From contig BFEA01000117.1 of assembly GCA_003427395.1 (NCBI GenBank), positions 83,040 through 136,782 on the forward strand: a DNA stretch of 53,743 nucleotides. The letters run 5' to 3'. Shown one piece after another: positions 10,369 to 20,244 of this stretch. How positions within the stretch are numbered: position 1 is the first letter of the stretch; the number at the start of each line of letters is the position of its first letter. This DNA is from Chara braunii (taxonomy: Eukaryota > Streptophyta > Charophyceae > Charales > Characeae). The translations under genes were made by a program, and so were the position numbers. Under the pieces are notes generated by a model. It searched no databases. It saw only the letters and a list, made by a program, of their open reading frames with translations, and was not told the DNA's origin.

Positions 10369-10667
10369 CCAAAGCGACTTTACGAATACCGGCGGAAGGA
10401 GAAGACTGGGAGGCGCTTATTCAGGGGAGAGCAACAAGGGCTTGCCGCCCATCCTTGCTGATAAGACTCGTTCCATGGTCCTGACGAGATCACGATACGA
10501 AGCTTGCAGTACGACAGTCAGCTGATGGCACCGACAACAGCAAGACGGCAAACTGGAGCCAGTATCGTTTCGCTGGTATCCGCGGTGGCGGCAAGACCCC
10601 TTCAACGAGGCAGGGCTCTACAGATCCCAAGGAAGGCATGCAGCAATGCTGCATGTCCAAGACGTTG

Positions 10668-10778
10668 AATTGACGTCCAATTCCCAGGTAGACTGTGAGG
10701 ACCCCGGCCTCAAGAATTCCGTTTCAAGTAATAAAAAAAGGGAAAAAAAAAGGAAAAAAATAAATAAATTGACGTCCA
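10668..10778 (+). mobile_element. Retroposed unknown RNA with 12-bp TSD
   Basis: AATTGACGTCCA is repeated exactly at 10668-10679 and 10767-10778. The insert has a body of about 50 nt containing GGTAGACTGTGAGGACCCCG and an A-rich tail with G interruptions. The same body start occurs at 31968-32004, followed by a different continuation, so the same RNA has been retroposed at least twice. Confidence 0.82.
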
Positions 10779-10785
10779 GAGGTTG

Positions 10786-10877
10786 GATGGAGTACTAACG
10801 TCGGGCCCCCACATGCTAAGGGCAGACTGTAGATGGAGTACTAACGTCGGGCCCCCACATGCTAAGGGCAGACTGTA
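10786..10877. repeat. Tandem duplication, 46-bp unit
   Basis: Two identical 46-bp copies, 10786-10831 and 10832-10877, each starting GATGGAGTACTAACGTCGGG. The perfect identity indicates a very recent event or assembly slippage. Confidence 0.9.
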
Positions 10878-11900
10878 GACAGGGTGGTCGATATACTAGG
10901 CCAAAACGAGAACTGGGCAGCACCAGGGGGCCGACAGGCCTGGCCCAGTCGGTGTTCGAATCCGTGCTTGCACGGAGGAGGTCCTGTGGCTGGTAATGTA
11001 CAGACTATTATGCCACAGAAGAAATTTATTGGTTACCTACATAACAGAAGAAGACTGCTGAACCCATGCTAGTGAAAGACTGCTGACCTGGGGTCAAGAA
11101 AGACATTGCCTAACATGCCTGCATGCCATTTTTGCTTAACATGTTTGCATGCATCTGCAATACAGCTAACTTCGAGATAGGAGAAGATAACCAAAAAAGA
11201 AAAAAGAAAAAGAAAAAAAAAAAGACAACCAGGTAATAGTACTACATCAAACACGCAACTACAGTCAAAGCCAATTTGGAAACACAACCATAAACAAGGT
11301 CTTCTTCCAGGGATGACGTACTCAAACAGACAAAGGTCAGCCAAAACCACCACCGCCACCAGTGGTTATAGAAGGCCTCAATAAAGGCCTCAATAATCTC
11401 CACAGGAGGAGGCTTGCCAATAGGTCTGTTGGTATGAGGGTCGGTCGGTACAGGGCCAGCAACAGTTCGTTTCAACCCCTCTCATGGCCCCCAATTAGGA
11501 CCCGTATAGACCTCGAACTAGGTTCAGCATCCTAGGTTCAGTGCTAACAATGTGGTTTCGACTTCCAAAGCTCGCTTGTGGCCCCAATTAGGACCCCGGT
11601 ATAGAACACGAACTCTACCGTCTTCACCCGAATAGAACGCCCGGTCATTATCACTGTATTTGGCACAACTTTCGGTCCAGATGCAGCAATAATGATCGTG
11701 CTCGTGGGTTAACATGCTTTCAACAATTCGTTCATCTGCTTGCGCACTTTTTTTTACTATTCCAGGTATTCCTTCCTCTGCATTGTTTGCCCTGATGTTC
11801 CAAAAAATCACAAAAAAATCACAATTTCCGCAAAAAAAAACTCATTTCAGCAATGAAAACAGTTTACCCCGTCAGCCACTGGTGTTCATCAGTGCTGTTG
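10878..11900. other. No gene; tRNA-like word and A-rich insertion
   Basis: 10965-10995 reads TGGCCCAGTCGGTGTTCGAATCC, a box A-like string abutting a box B-like one, perhaps a collapsed tRNA-derived repeat. GATAACCA and GACAACCA bracket an A-rich tract at about 11186-11232, a possible micro-retroposition. 11601-11705 resembles foldback family D (CCGTCTTCACCCGAATAGAA). No credible coding region. Confidence 0.35.
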
Positions 11901-12152
11901 TAACAGCGACTTCGTTAAAACGGACATTTTAATCATTTTACATTTTTTGAACGAATTTGAAACTCACTCGTTTGGCCCTAAAAATGTCACCGTTTTAGCT
12001 GAACTTCCGTTAAGTCCATTGGATGTACCTGAACTTCCGTTACGTCCAAATGGTCTCTCAGGAGATTAACTGTGATATTTTTAGGGGCAAATAAGTAGGT
12101 TTCAATTTCGTTCCACAAATATAAAATGTCCGTTTTGACGAAATCGCTGTTT
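11901..12152. mobile_element. Foldback element, family E
   Basis: Long inverted arms: the left arm begins AACAGCGACTTCGTTAAAAC and the right arm, reverse-complemented, begins AACAGCGATTTCGTCAAAAC. Pairing continues for about 90 bp through GGACATTTTA, TTGAAAC and CCCTAAAAAT. The centre holds CTGAACTTCCGTTAMGTCCA twice. Flanking sequence TTTGCCCTGATG..TTCATCAGTGC occurs on both sides (from 11783 and from 12154), suggesting insertion accompanied by a larger duplication. Confidence 0.75.
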
Positions 12153-12274
12153 TGTTTGCCCTGATGTGTTCCATCATGTGTTCTTTTCATCAGTGCCGAC
12201 AATCCGCAAGGTAGCAAACAGAGCAACAGCCATACATACATGCACAGCAGGTTGGAAATCAAACGTCGAGAAGG

Positions 12275-15200
12275 CTATCGCTCACTCACCTCCTTGAAGG
12301 CAATTGGTTTGTAAGCTGTAAATCTGCCATAGACCCTTTGTGCATCATCCATGGAGCTTGGAACGACGACATCATTCCCGACTGGAATAAACGGTTTTGA
12401 TTTCACTGCCGAGTCCGCATTGTGGTGATGGTTGCCACCACTGGCCACAACCCACGATACGGTTGGCGACAAGGGCGCCTGGTGGTGAGAGACCGTTCCT
12501 CGTCTAGGCGTTGAGGGGACGTCGTTACGTGCATTGCCGTTCACCTCATAGGCAAAATTCATTGCGTGCTTCCGCTCTCTCTCACCAAGTTGGAGTGAGC
12601 TCGCCGTACTTCCATCGCCCTGCCGCTCCTCATTGGTCAGCTTGACTGCATGCTTCCGTTCTCTCTTGCCAATGTGGGGAGCACTCACCCTTCCCCTTCT
12701 GATTAGAGTCGACCATGCAGAAAATACAATCGACGATGTGATGGTTATCAGCGACGACAAAAGCGAAACCCATGGACGGTCCTCCGCCACCTTCTGCGCT
12801 TCTTCAACTTCCCTTTCATCGCCAAGGACCCCCTCTCCGGCCTCTCCGACGAAGGTCTCCATCCAGTGACCTGCAGGATCCCTTTCTCCCAATGTCTCGG
12901 TTCCACTTACCAAATAATAATCATTCTCAACAAACTCCACAGTATCAACCATCCATCCAAACTTCTCAAGATCAGCGATACCCAACTTGCTGACAAATTC
13001 GCTTTCCTCCGCCAACCACATCAAGCCCACAGATCGTTCACTTGTAGCCCAACGCGCACCACTGCCAACAATCTCAGTGGTGTCCTCACCACTATCCGGG
13101 GAATCGCACCCATAGACAACAACCCCTTCATCCGTGCTGTCGTTGTCTACCTCATCATCGCTGAGGTTGACTGCATTATCAGGCCTTGCATGTTCTTCCA
13201 TTGCACTTCCCAATTCCGCTTCGTGCCTTGTAATCATCAAGCCTGGCATCCCATCGGCAGACATCTCTCGTTGCAGATCAAGATCCTCCCCCAAACCCAG
13301 CTCCATCTCAAGAGTCGTCGGAACAGCTTCTATAGGAGAACCCCTCTCCAGCTCATCACCCATACTATCGTGGTCCATCGAAGGAAGTAACCTCACTTGC
13401 AATCCAGCACCGTCATACAAATAATCAGCTTGATGACCACCTCCACTGCCCGAATCAATCTCTGGCAGTGCATCAAAATCGGCTTCAAGAGCACCAGGAT
13501 CAGGAGAAACAGATACAGCAGGGCTCTGCACTTGATTACGAACATCACCGCCATTGTCATCAGTCAACGGAAATCCCTCAGTCGTTGCAACGGGCCAAGC
13601 TTCATTATGCAGAGGAGGCGTTCTGCTCTCCACATCCCACCACCCCTCCACAGAAGCAACAACTCGTTCCTCCAGGTGCAAGACATCCAAATCTTTCTGT
13701 TCTTGTGCAGCATCCCCCCATATATCCGAAGAGACATCGCCATGATCAAGCACGTCCGGAGTGCCACATTCAACAGCCAAGGAGTCCCTTTCAGGAGGCA
13801 AATCCCCAGAGGCACCATTGAGACCGATTTCATCGCGACCAGCGATACCATCAACAGACCAATGTGGGAGGATACGAGAAGACCGAGACTCCCCTTCTGC
13901 ACGCATATGCTCGTTATCAGAGGCAATCGGGGGGTCATGGACGAAGGGATAAACCAGGAGGCTTGTTTGCGCTGCTTCATGAGAAGACAACGATTCACCT
14001 TCTGCACCCATGTGCTCACCATTCCGAGAAGTCATAAATGATGTTATAGGCGTTTCATCTCGCAGAGCTACGTCCTCTGGCGCAGAAGGCGTCACAACCG
14101 CTGCAGTGTGACTGACTTCATCGTGAACTTGAGCACCCGAATCCGCATCAATCACCAGGCTACTGTCACTGACCTCAGCGTCAATCACCCCACTACCAAG
14201 TCCACTGCTGTCAGATTGTGTCAGCTCCTGACAGCCTTCTGGCAATGACTTCATGATTGTGTTTTCCGTCTCTTGGGATGTGCCGCCGCCGTACCTAGCA
14301 GACTCCACAGGCTGCTTAACACCTACAGTGCCTTTCCAACTGGACTCTTTGTCTTTCGCATCAATAAGAGTTCTCCCCCGGGAACCAGTCCGCATTGGAC
14401 AAGTGGCACCTTCCCGGAAGTAGTCTCTAACAGAATCTGGAGATTCCACCACCGCCTGCCTCAGCTGCCAACGGTTGTTGATGGTATTCAATGAGGTCAC
14501 AACAACAGAACTGCCAACCTTAGGAAACATACTACGGCGTCCATTCGTCTCGCTTGTTGCTGCCACATCACCAACAGAAGATGGCATCGCAAGAGGACAA
14601 TGTTCAGCGTCCCGATCCAAGCGGAAAGCCTTTGGCAGCAGTTCAGACTGCCAATAGCCATCCACATCTCCAAAAATACCACCTTTACGACGACCACCAC
14701 CACCACCTATATCCGATTTCATATCGAATCCAGTCGTCCCAAGAGGCTCTGGAACGACGACGGGCAAAGAGGGGTCATGGAGTGGGCCTCTGTCCTCGAC
14801 TAACATGCTGGTCAGCAGAGTGAGAACAATGATCGCAGTGAGACCAAGGACACTAGTAGCACGAGCTATTATACTCCTGAGCTTCTTAGCCATACTGGAA
14901 TGGCGGGAGGACTGTTCATGCAGTTGTTGGGTCCCTTGACATCGTCCAATTTGAACAGCTGCTGCCAAAGAATGTCGAGGACTCAGCTCACTCTCAGAAC
15001 AATCTTCTTCCGCTTCGCTGAGGCAATCTTCAGCATCATCCACCATCACCTCGCCCTGCCCCTCTGTTTCCAGAACCACCTTCTCCACCTTCTCTTCCTG
15101 CTCGAGACTCGTACATTCCCCTTCCTCTTCATGCACCCGCGAGTCTACCAGAGGGTCGCTACAAGTCTCCCCCACTGACGATTGCGTGCTCGAAAGCGCA

Positions 15201-16915
15201 TCATCATCATCATCATCCCCCGAATCCTGGGAGAAGGAAGCATCCTTCGCTCCTTCCCCGACAAAGACCTCGAAACAATGGTCATCAGTGCATTCACTGA
15301 CACGAATAGCAGCAGCATCCCCACCATGGAACACAGCATCATCCCCAAGCAGTGTAGCTCCCTCCTTCGCTCCTGCTCTCGTCTCCTTCGCTAACGCCTG
15401 GCAATCCTCTTCCCCCACATTCTCTGACTGCTCCGCCCCATCCCCAACAAAGCACTCAGTAGGATGGTCATCCGTCTGTCCACTGATAGGCTGAGGAGCA
15501 TCTACGCTGTCTCTTATACACATCTAGATGTGTATAAGAGACAGGCTCTGGGCTCTCTCTTCCACCACTAGCCCTTCTTCTTTCCCCAGTGCCTCAAAGC
15601 ACTCAGTAGGATGGTCATCCGTCTGTTCACTGATAGGCTGAGGAGCATCTACGTCATCATCCACCACACCGCTCTGGGCTCTCTCTTCCACCACTAGCCC
15701 TTCTTCTTTCTCCAATGCCGCCTCGTAACTCTCTTCGCCTCCATCCTCCGACATCAGCCAGTTGCTGATGTCCTCATTCTTCGCTGCGATATCTTGCACT
15801 GCAGCATTAATAACCTTATCTAACAAGAGATCTGGCGTGCTCTGACTTCGACTAGCACTGGGCACCTGGATTGCAGACACGACCGGTGAGCACTCACAGT
15901 CAACTCCAGCAACTGGTTTCCCATCCTCACCCTCGTCGTCATCCATCTTGTTACTTTCACCATCCATCACCACAGGTTCGATCGAGCTGCATGTCTCATT
16001 TTCAACCTTCTCTGCAGCTTCTGCAGCAAGAGAGCACACAGAGTCTCTCAAGTCGACAGCCACCACCACTTTTTCTTGACAAGAACTAGATCCAGAAACC
16101 TGCCCACTTGCAACAGTAGTTGGAACAGTAGTTGGAACAGTAGTTGGAACAGAAGCAGCAGCAGCGGCCACAGCAGCCGGTTCAGTTGCAGCCTGGGAAC
16201 TCAGAGCAGCACAGGCTCCGGAGGCAGATCTTCTCAGATCAGTGTCAGCAACCGTTGACCTTGTTATCAGCACTTCTGAGGGCTTTGAGAGGAAAGATGC
16301 CGGGACATGGCCGGGCCCAGAAAGACTGCTCCTTGGCTGTGGAGTCCTGGATTGCTTCCTGGCATCAGAAGTCACAGTGGGAGACGGACACCTTGTTGTG
16401 GTCGTCTGCAGCCTCTGCTGCTGTAAGGAGCCGCTCTGGCTCTTGCCTGTTGATACCCAACGTGGTGGAGACTGAAATCCTCCCGCCTTCGAGATGGAAG
16501 GTCGGCCCCGAGGGGGTGAGAAGAGACTCTTGACAGGTGTTGCAGAGCGAGCGTGAGGAGGAGGGGACAACAACGCAGAGGTCGTCGTACTCCTGCTCGT
16601 GCAGCTTGCCACACGCAACTGGGAAGGGGAAGAACAAGTCAGTATTAATGAATCCTGGCGTCCGAGCGAGTCACTCGAAGAAGCCGTGCGCACCTCCTTA
16701 CATGGACGGACCACCATTGCTACTGCTGAGGGTGGGGGATTTTCCCCACCATTCCTCTGCTCCCCCAAAGCAAGGGGAACAGAGTTCTCCTTGACATCAT
16801 CCACGTTCGCTACAGCAGCAACACAATCAGACTCCCTTCTTGTACGTGCTGCTGCGGATGTCGGTTTCTCGTTCAGCAACCGCACACCGCCTAGACAAAC
16901 CATCACCCCATGCAA
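12275..16915 (-). CDS. Large uncharacterised two-TM protein, long exon split by adapter
   Basis: The only substantial coding region. Two minus-strand frames, 15524-16915 (463 residues) and 12275-15523 (1082 residues), abut in the same phase; the stop between them lies inside a mate-pair adapter (15507-15544), so they are one exon of about 4.6 kb. The N-terminal third is Ser/Pro/Thr-rich and basic, with three TTVP units. An acidic D/E-rich middle follows. A membrane segment (LGLTAIIVLTLLTSML) lies near 14800-14855 and a second (SLLSSLITITSSIVFSAW) near 12720-12775. After it GxRERKHA occurs twice and STPRRG once. The reading probably ends at a splice donor at 12289 and continues in unseen exons. 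The start is uncertain: an acceptor-like TTTGTCTAG ends at 16892, so the Met at 16915 may be intronic. I do not recognise the family. Confidence 0.72.
12284..12292 (-). other. Probable 5' splice site
   Basis: Read on the minus strand, GAG followed by GTGAGT is a strong donor match, with the intron starting at 12289. It lies four codons before the apparent stop of the long frame. The annotated C-terminal residues VSER are therefore probably intronic. No downstream exon was recognised between 11000 and 12280. Confidence 0.6.
15507..15544. other. Nextera mate-pair junction adapter (artefact)
   Basis: 38 bp made of the 19-bp Tn5 mosaic end CTGTCTCTTATACACATCT and its exact reverse complement: the mate-pair circularisation junction. 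It is not genomic. In frame it encodes the artefact peptides SLIHI and MCIRDS around a TAG. The left flank ends GCATCTACG and the right flank starts GCTCTGGG. In the neighbouring uninterrupted repeat copy (about 15645-15680) the same two words are separated by 17 bp, so here the adapter replaces 17 bp (net +21, phase kept). Confidence 0.97.
15545..15720. repeat. Coding tandem repeat beside the adapter
   Basis: CACTCAGTAGGATGGTCATC..GAGGAGCATCTACG and GCTCTGGGCTCTCTCTTCC each occur twice across 15450-15700. The encoded repeat contains TDDHPTECF and EEGLVVEERAQS. It may be a genuine coding duplication or a product of the adapter mis-join. The true repeat number cannot be read from this assembly. 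Confidence 0.7.
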
Positions 16916-17551
16916 AAGGGAGGAAAACAGACTGGAATTAGGCTAGTGCCACACCATGAAACAGCTAAAAGGCACCAACGCACCTCGATACACCCATGAA
17001 CTTTCGAAATGCAGAGACCGAATCCAGATGGGAATTAGATGAACGGACATTCAAAAGAAATGAAACAGCAAAAGGCATAGTAATCCACAGGTCTACTTGC
17101 ACCAGGAGACAAACAAGAGCAGAGCAGGATGCATGATTGGGGACATCCGAATACTTCTATGATAAAGACATGACTTCGTTTGTCCTCTTCGGCTACGACA
17201 AGTTAAGATCGGGCGTGGTTGGGGAACCGAACGGACGATGCACCCATCCGCAGACGCGCATAGGTCTATCTATATCCGCCGACATTCAGCACCTCAGGTG
17301 AATTAATGTAATGAGGGGTTCGAAAGTCGTAATAGATTGCCACTGTTCATTAGACTTTTTGAACAGACTCACACCAATTCATACCCCTATGCATGTACGC
17401 TGCAAGGGGTGTTTTTATTATTAAAAAAAAATAAAAATAAAAAACGGTTGGTAGCAGCGAGTGACTATGCACCAGACAAATGAACAGTGATGGTCTCTCT
17501 CTCTCTCTTTTTTTCTTTTTCTTTTTTTTTGACAGTCTCTTACTGCCTTTT
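16916..17551. other. No gene recognised
   Basis: Upstream of the large gene. No promoter motif stands out. The T-runs at about 17419 and 17508-17530 look like A-tails of minus-strand insertions. Confidence 0.35.
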
Positions 17552-17597
17552 GAATTGGTGCAAATGTTTAAAAACAAAAAGAGAATTGGTGCAAATG
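17552..17597 (+). mobile_element. Ultra-short retroposition with 15-bp TSD
   Basis: GAATTGGTGCAAATG is repeated exactly at 17552-17566 and 17583-17597. The insert is 16 nt and consists only of A-rich tail (TTTAAAAACAAAAAGA). It appears to be a target-primed insertion aborted almost at the tail. Confidence 0.8.
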
Positions 17598-17858
17598 ATA
17601 CACTCACTCCAGGCCCAAATGTTCAACATAGATAGGTAGACAAACGTTGTGCTGACAAGAAGGATTCCTGCACCCGCTCGCCGCTCATCCACTTATTTCT
17701 TGGACTTGCAACAGCAGAAGAGAACCAGCCATAGGGTCCGCACGGCGAAACTCTTCTTTTCCACATGTTTGTTTCGCTGCTAGTGCATTTTCGTCTTCTC
17801 CCTATTTTTCTCTTCCAATTCCTCTCGGCGACTGCGATCCTGCCAAGCGAAGGCATGC

Positions 17859-17967
17859 TACCGTCTTCCCCCGAACACAACGCACCCTTATTTTGCGTGC
17901 ATCTGGCCGGAAATGTGGCTTGTATAGTTTCATTTTTAGGGTGCGTTATGTTCGGGGGAAGACTGTA
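17859..17967. mobile_element. Palindromic MITE, family C copy 1
   Basis: The left end reads TACCGTCTTCCCCCGAACAC and the reverse-complemented right end TACAGTCTTCCCCCGAACAT, each followed by AACGCACCCT. The whole 109 bp is close to a perfect foldback. The short open frames through it are by-products. Confidence 0.8.
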
Positions 17968-18013
17968 GCCAGCAGGAAATCTTCAAATGCAGGAAAGTTC
18001 TTTGCAACTTCAC

Positions 18014-18112
18014 AAGGTTTCCACATTCCTGATCGAGTGTTAAGTGAAGGTTTCCACTTTCCTGATCAAGTGTTAAGTGAAGGTTTCCACATTCCTGATC
18101 GAACTTTCTTAA
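18014..18112. repeat. 33-bp minisatellite, three units
   Basis: AAGGTTTCCACATTCCTGAT starts at 18014, 18047 (one variant) and 18080, a 33-bp period. The period is a multiple of three and the frame stays open, but there is no sign of a gene around it. Confidence 0.85.
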
Positions 18113-18373
18113 ATGCGTCCAAATGTTTCTATCCCTATACGTTGTTCACGGCAGTGCTCTCCCTGTGCCTCTAAGTGCAAGGCAGAGAACTTGGGGTGGG
18201 AGTCCCACTTCCAGCCATCATCACAAAAACACTGTGCCTTGTCCGACAACAAAAAACGTGAAAATAAAATATTCAGCTAGGAAAATTCGGAGCCCGTGGA
18301 ATGAAAAAAAATATATACATCTTCTATGTGTGTGTGCATCATTCGACCATCAGAGAAAACGAGGAAGCCATAG

Positions 18374-18493
18374 GGCCTCGCTGCACTACTCTTGAAAGGT
18401 GCAAAACGAGAGTGAATCTTCCGCTAGAACATGGAAAGATACAGCGACATGATTTTTGTCTTTTGTGCATTTCAAGAGTAGTGCAGCGAGGCC
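18374..18493. mobile_element. Foldback MITE, family A copy 2
   Basis: Perfect ends GGCCTCGCTGCACTACTCTT/AAGAGTAGTGCAGCGAGGCC, flanked by the exact 5-bp TSD CATAG (18369-18373 and 18494-18498). The interior is inverted relative to copy 1 at 3489. It is the best-preserved member and defines the family termini. Confidence 0.88.
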
Positions 18494-18904
18494 CATAGTC
18501 TAACCTTTCCTTCCTCCTTTGTATACATCAATGTACATTTCTGCGAAACTAAATACGACAATCAAGAGCTGTACACAGAGAAAAAAAAAAAGAGTCAATT
18601 TTAACTTACCCCTCAATGGGAGCGTTTCACGGCGACTGGCAATTGGAGAGGGCGCCTTGAGATGAGACGCAGCTGCTGAGCCATCCAATTTGCAATTCCA
18701 CCCCCGCGTCCGGTTTCCATTTTCAAAGATGAGAAACAAGTTGGAAACCGACAAAGGAACCACAGACAGAAAAACAGAGTAGTCAGGAGCTGCTGCAAAT
18801 CTGGCAGAAAACTAACGGGCCTAGCCCAGCTGGTACAGCCATGAACTTTACTTAGAAATTGTTTGGGGAGCAATTGCACATAATCTGGATCAGAACCAAG
18901 ATAG

Positions 18905-18953
18905 GATCCAGATGCAATCTACCAGCATCACTATCATCCGCGAGGAAAGTTTT

Positions 18954-18986
<33 letters not shown>

Positions 18987-18999
18987 TCCAGATGCAATC
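18905..18999 (+). mobile_element. Micro-retroposed fragment with 15-bp TSD
   Basis: GATCCAGATGCAATC is exactly repeated at 18905-18919 and 18985-18999. The insert is a body of about 38 nt (TACCAGCATCACTATCATCC onward) plus an A-tail of about 27. The source transcript is unknown. Confidence 0.88.
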
Positions 19000-19400
19000 A
19001 GGTGACTGCACACGAGCTGCTCTCCTTTTTTTTTTCCAGTTTTTTGGTATGGGTAGCAATTGCACATAAAGGGAATCGGACCCACAACCCCAACCCCTCT
19101 GGAAGCCAGAACCGGAGTAAATGCCTGCTGAAACACAGGCATCTCCACGGGCGGTACCGCTGACGGCTCAAGGAGTCCTACCGTAGTTGAAACCAACCAC
19201 CACCGCAATATCATTCTACCTGACGAGGGCGTACTCACACTCGCACTGTTTACAACGTATCTCACCGCATTACAGCCGGACATGGCTGAATCTGACCGCA
19301 ATAACGTCCAGAAATAAGTAAAAAACACTCCCTGAGCAAGCAAGCATGCCCTGTCGACTCCTCCCATCCTGGAGCTGGAGTAAACAGTGGTGGTTACCAT
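19000..19400. other. No gene; possible SINE pieces
   Basis: AGCAATTGCACATAA occurs at 18869 and again at 19054, each followed by a related G/A-rich word. The minus strand of 19075-19092 reads GGGTCCGATTCCC, box B-like. CCTAGCCCAGCTGGTACAG at 18821 is box A-like on the plus strand. They suggest fragments of tRNA-derived repeats, but no complete promoter can be assembled. The 182-residue minus-strand frame here is judged spurious. Confidence 0.35.
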
Positions 19401-19422
19401 TAAACCCTAAACCCTAAACCCT
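19401..19422. repeat. Short interstitial telomere tract
   Basis: Three consecutive CCCTAAA units (TTTAGGG on the other strand), the plant-type telomere repeat. It is far too short for a chromosome end, and unrelated sequence lies on both sides. It probably reflects break repair or capture of telomeric sequence. Confidence 0.85.
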
Positions 19423-19548
19423 GTGCGGAGGGAAGAGAGAAGGAAAAAGAACTGTGGCAGCCAGATTGTCCACACAACGGCCTCGATTTTCTGCTAACTA
19501 CGCGCGGGACACAATCTGTTTTCTTTTTTAAAGGCCGCCCTCTCTCCC

Positions 19549-19644
19549 TACCGTTTTCCCCCGAACACAATGCACCCTCATTTTGGCTGTATCTGACCTG
19601 AAATATAGCTTGTATACATTCATTTTTAGGGTGCATAGACGGTA
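19549..19644. mobile_element. Palindromic MITE, family C copy 2
   Basis: The left end TACCGTTTTCCCCCGAACAC and the interior GGGTGCATAGACGGTA at the right match the copy at 17859. The right arm has lost the GTTCGGGGGAA segment, so this is an internally deleted member. Confidence 0.7.
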
Positions 19645-19703
19645 GTACGCTCCGCTGTGTCCCGCTCCATTGTGTCCCACGTGGAACCCTGCTGCTGGAC
19701 CCG

Positions 19704-19868
19704 GGCCGAGGTCCCACAAGCAAAAAGGATAGGATCGAGATCCTGAATCTGGATGGGTTTTATGCAGAGATGCAGAAAAGCAGTTCAATCTCGATTTCCT
19801 GCACATCTCCATAATCTCGTCCAGATTCAGGCATTCGATCCGATCCTCTTTGCTAGTGGGACCACGCC
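19704..19868. mobile_element. Foldback MITE, family B copy 1
   Basis: Inverted arms GGCCGAGGTCCCACAAGCAA (left) and GGCGTGGTCCCACTAGCAAA (right, reversed), both running on through GGATCGGATCGA-like sequence to CCTGAATCTGGA. It is bordered by a CCCG word on each side (a 4-5 bp TSD). Related copies are at 28259 and 28650. Confidence 0.8.
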
Positions 19869-19968
19869 CCCGGTTTCCACGCGCGGCACAATCTGGAGAT
19901 ATGGTGAATCGGAATTAAAAGACCTCAGAGAGGAGAATAGCGCCCGTTCCCGGGGTTAGAAATGAACT

Positions 19969-20080
19969 GCCGTCTCTTTCACCTGAATAAAACGCCCGTA
20001 ATTATCGCTGCATCTGGACTGAAAGTTGTACCAAATGCAGCTATAATGACCAGGGACGTTCTGTTCGTCTGAAGACGGTT
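19969..20080. mobile_element. Palindromic MITE, family D
   Basis: Left arm GCCGTCTCTTTCACCTGAAT, AACGCCCG; right arm reversed AACCGTCTTCAGACGAACAG, AACGTCCC. Pairing continues through TAATTATCGCTGCATCTGG versus its counterpart. The ends resemble family C (CCGTCTTC), so C and D may share a transposase. Arms of the same family occur near 11621 and 7935. Confidence 0.7.
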
Positions 20081-20157
20081 GTTGTTGGTAACAGGGGGCT
20101 GTGATCCGGGGGAAGACGGTAGTGCTCCTCAGAATGGCGGAGATCCGGAGCTATAAG

Positions 20158-20242
20158 GACCTGCTCTGCGTTCATACGAGCAGACACCGCTGTGGCAGGC
20201 AAATTTCAAAAAAAAAAAAAAAAAAAAAGACCTGCTCTGTGT
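20158..20242 (+). mobile_element. Micro-retroposed fragment with 14-bp TSD
   Basis: GACCTGCTCTGCGT (20158-20171) and GACCTGCTCTGTGT (20229-20242) flank a 36-nt body (starting TCATACGAGCAGACACCGC) and an A-tail of about 21. The source RNA is unknown. It lies only 3 bp upstream of the TSD of the next insertion. Confidence 0.83.
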
Positions 20243-20244
20243 CG

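Noticed and set aside
10965-10995. tRNA gene
   Set aside because: Box A- and box B-like words abut with no room for the arms between them.
12633-16946. Many plus-strand frames opposite the large gene
   Set aside because: They are shadows of the minus-strand exon, which is longer and has coherent composition and membrane segments.
18014-18112. CRISPR-like array
   Set aside because: Units are contiguous without spacers; this is a minisatellite in a eukaryotic genome.
18852-19400. 182-residue minus-strand frame
   Set aside because: It runs through a retroposed A-tail and its TSDs and has no domain; chance frame in repeat debris.
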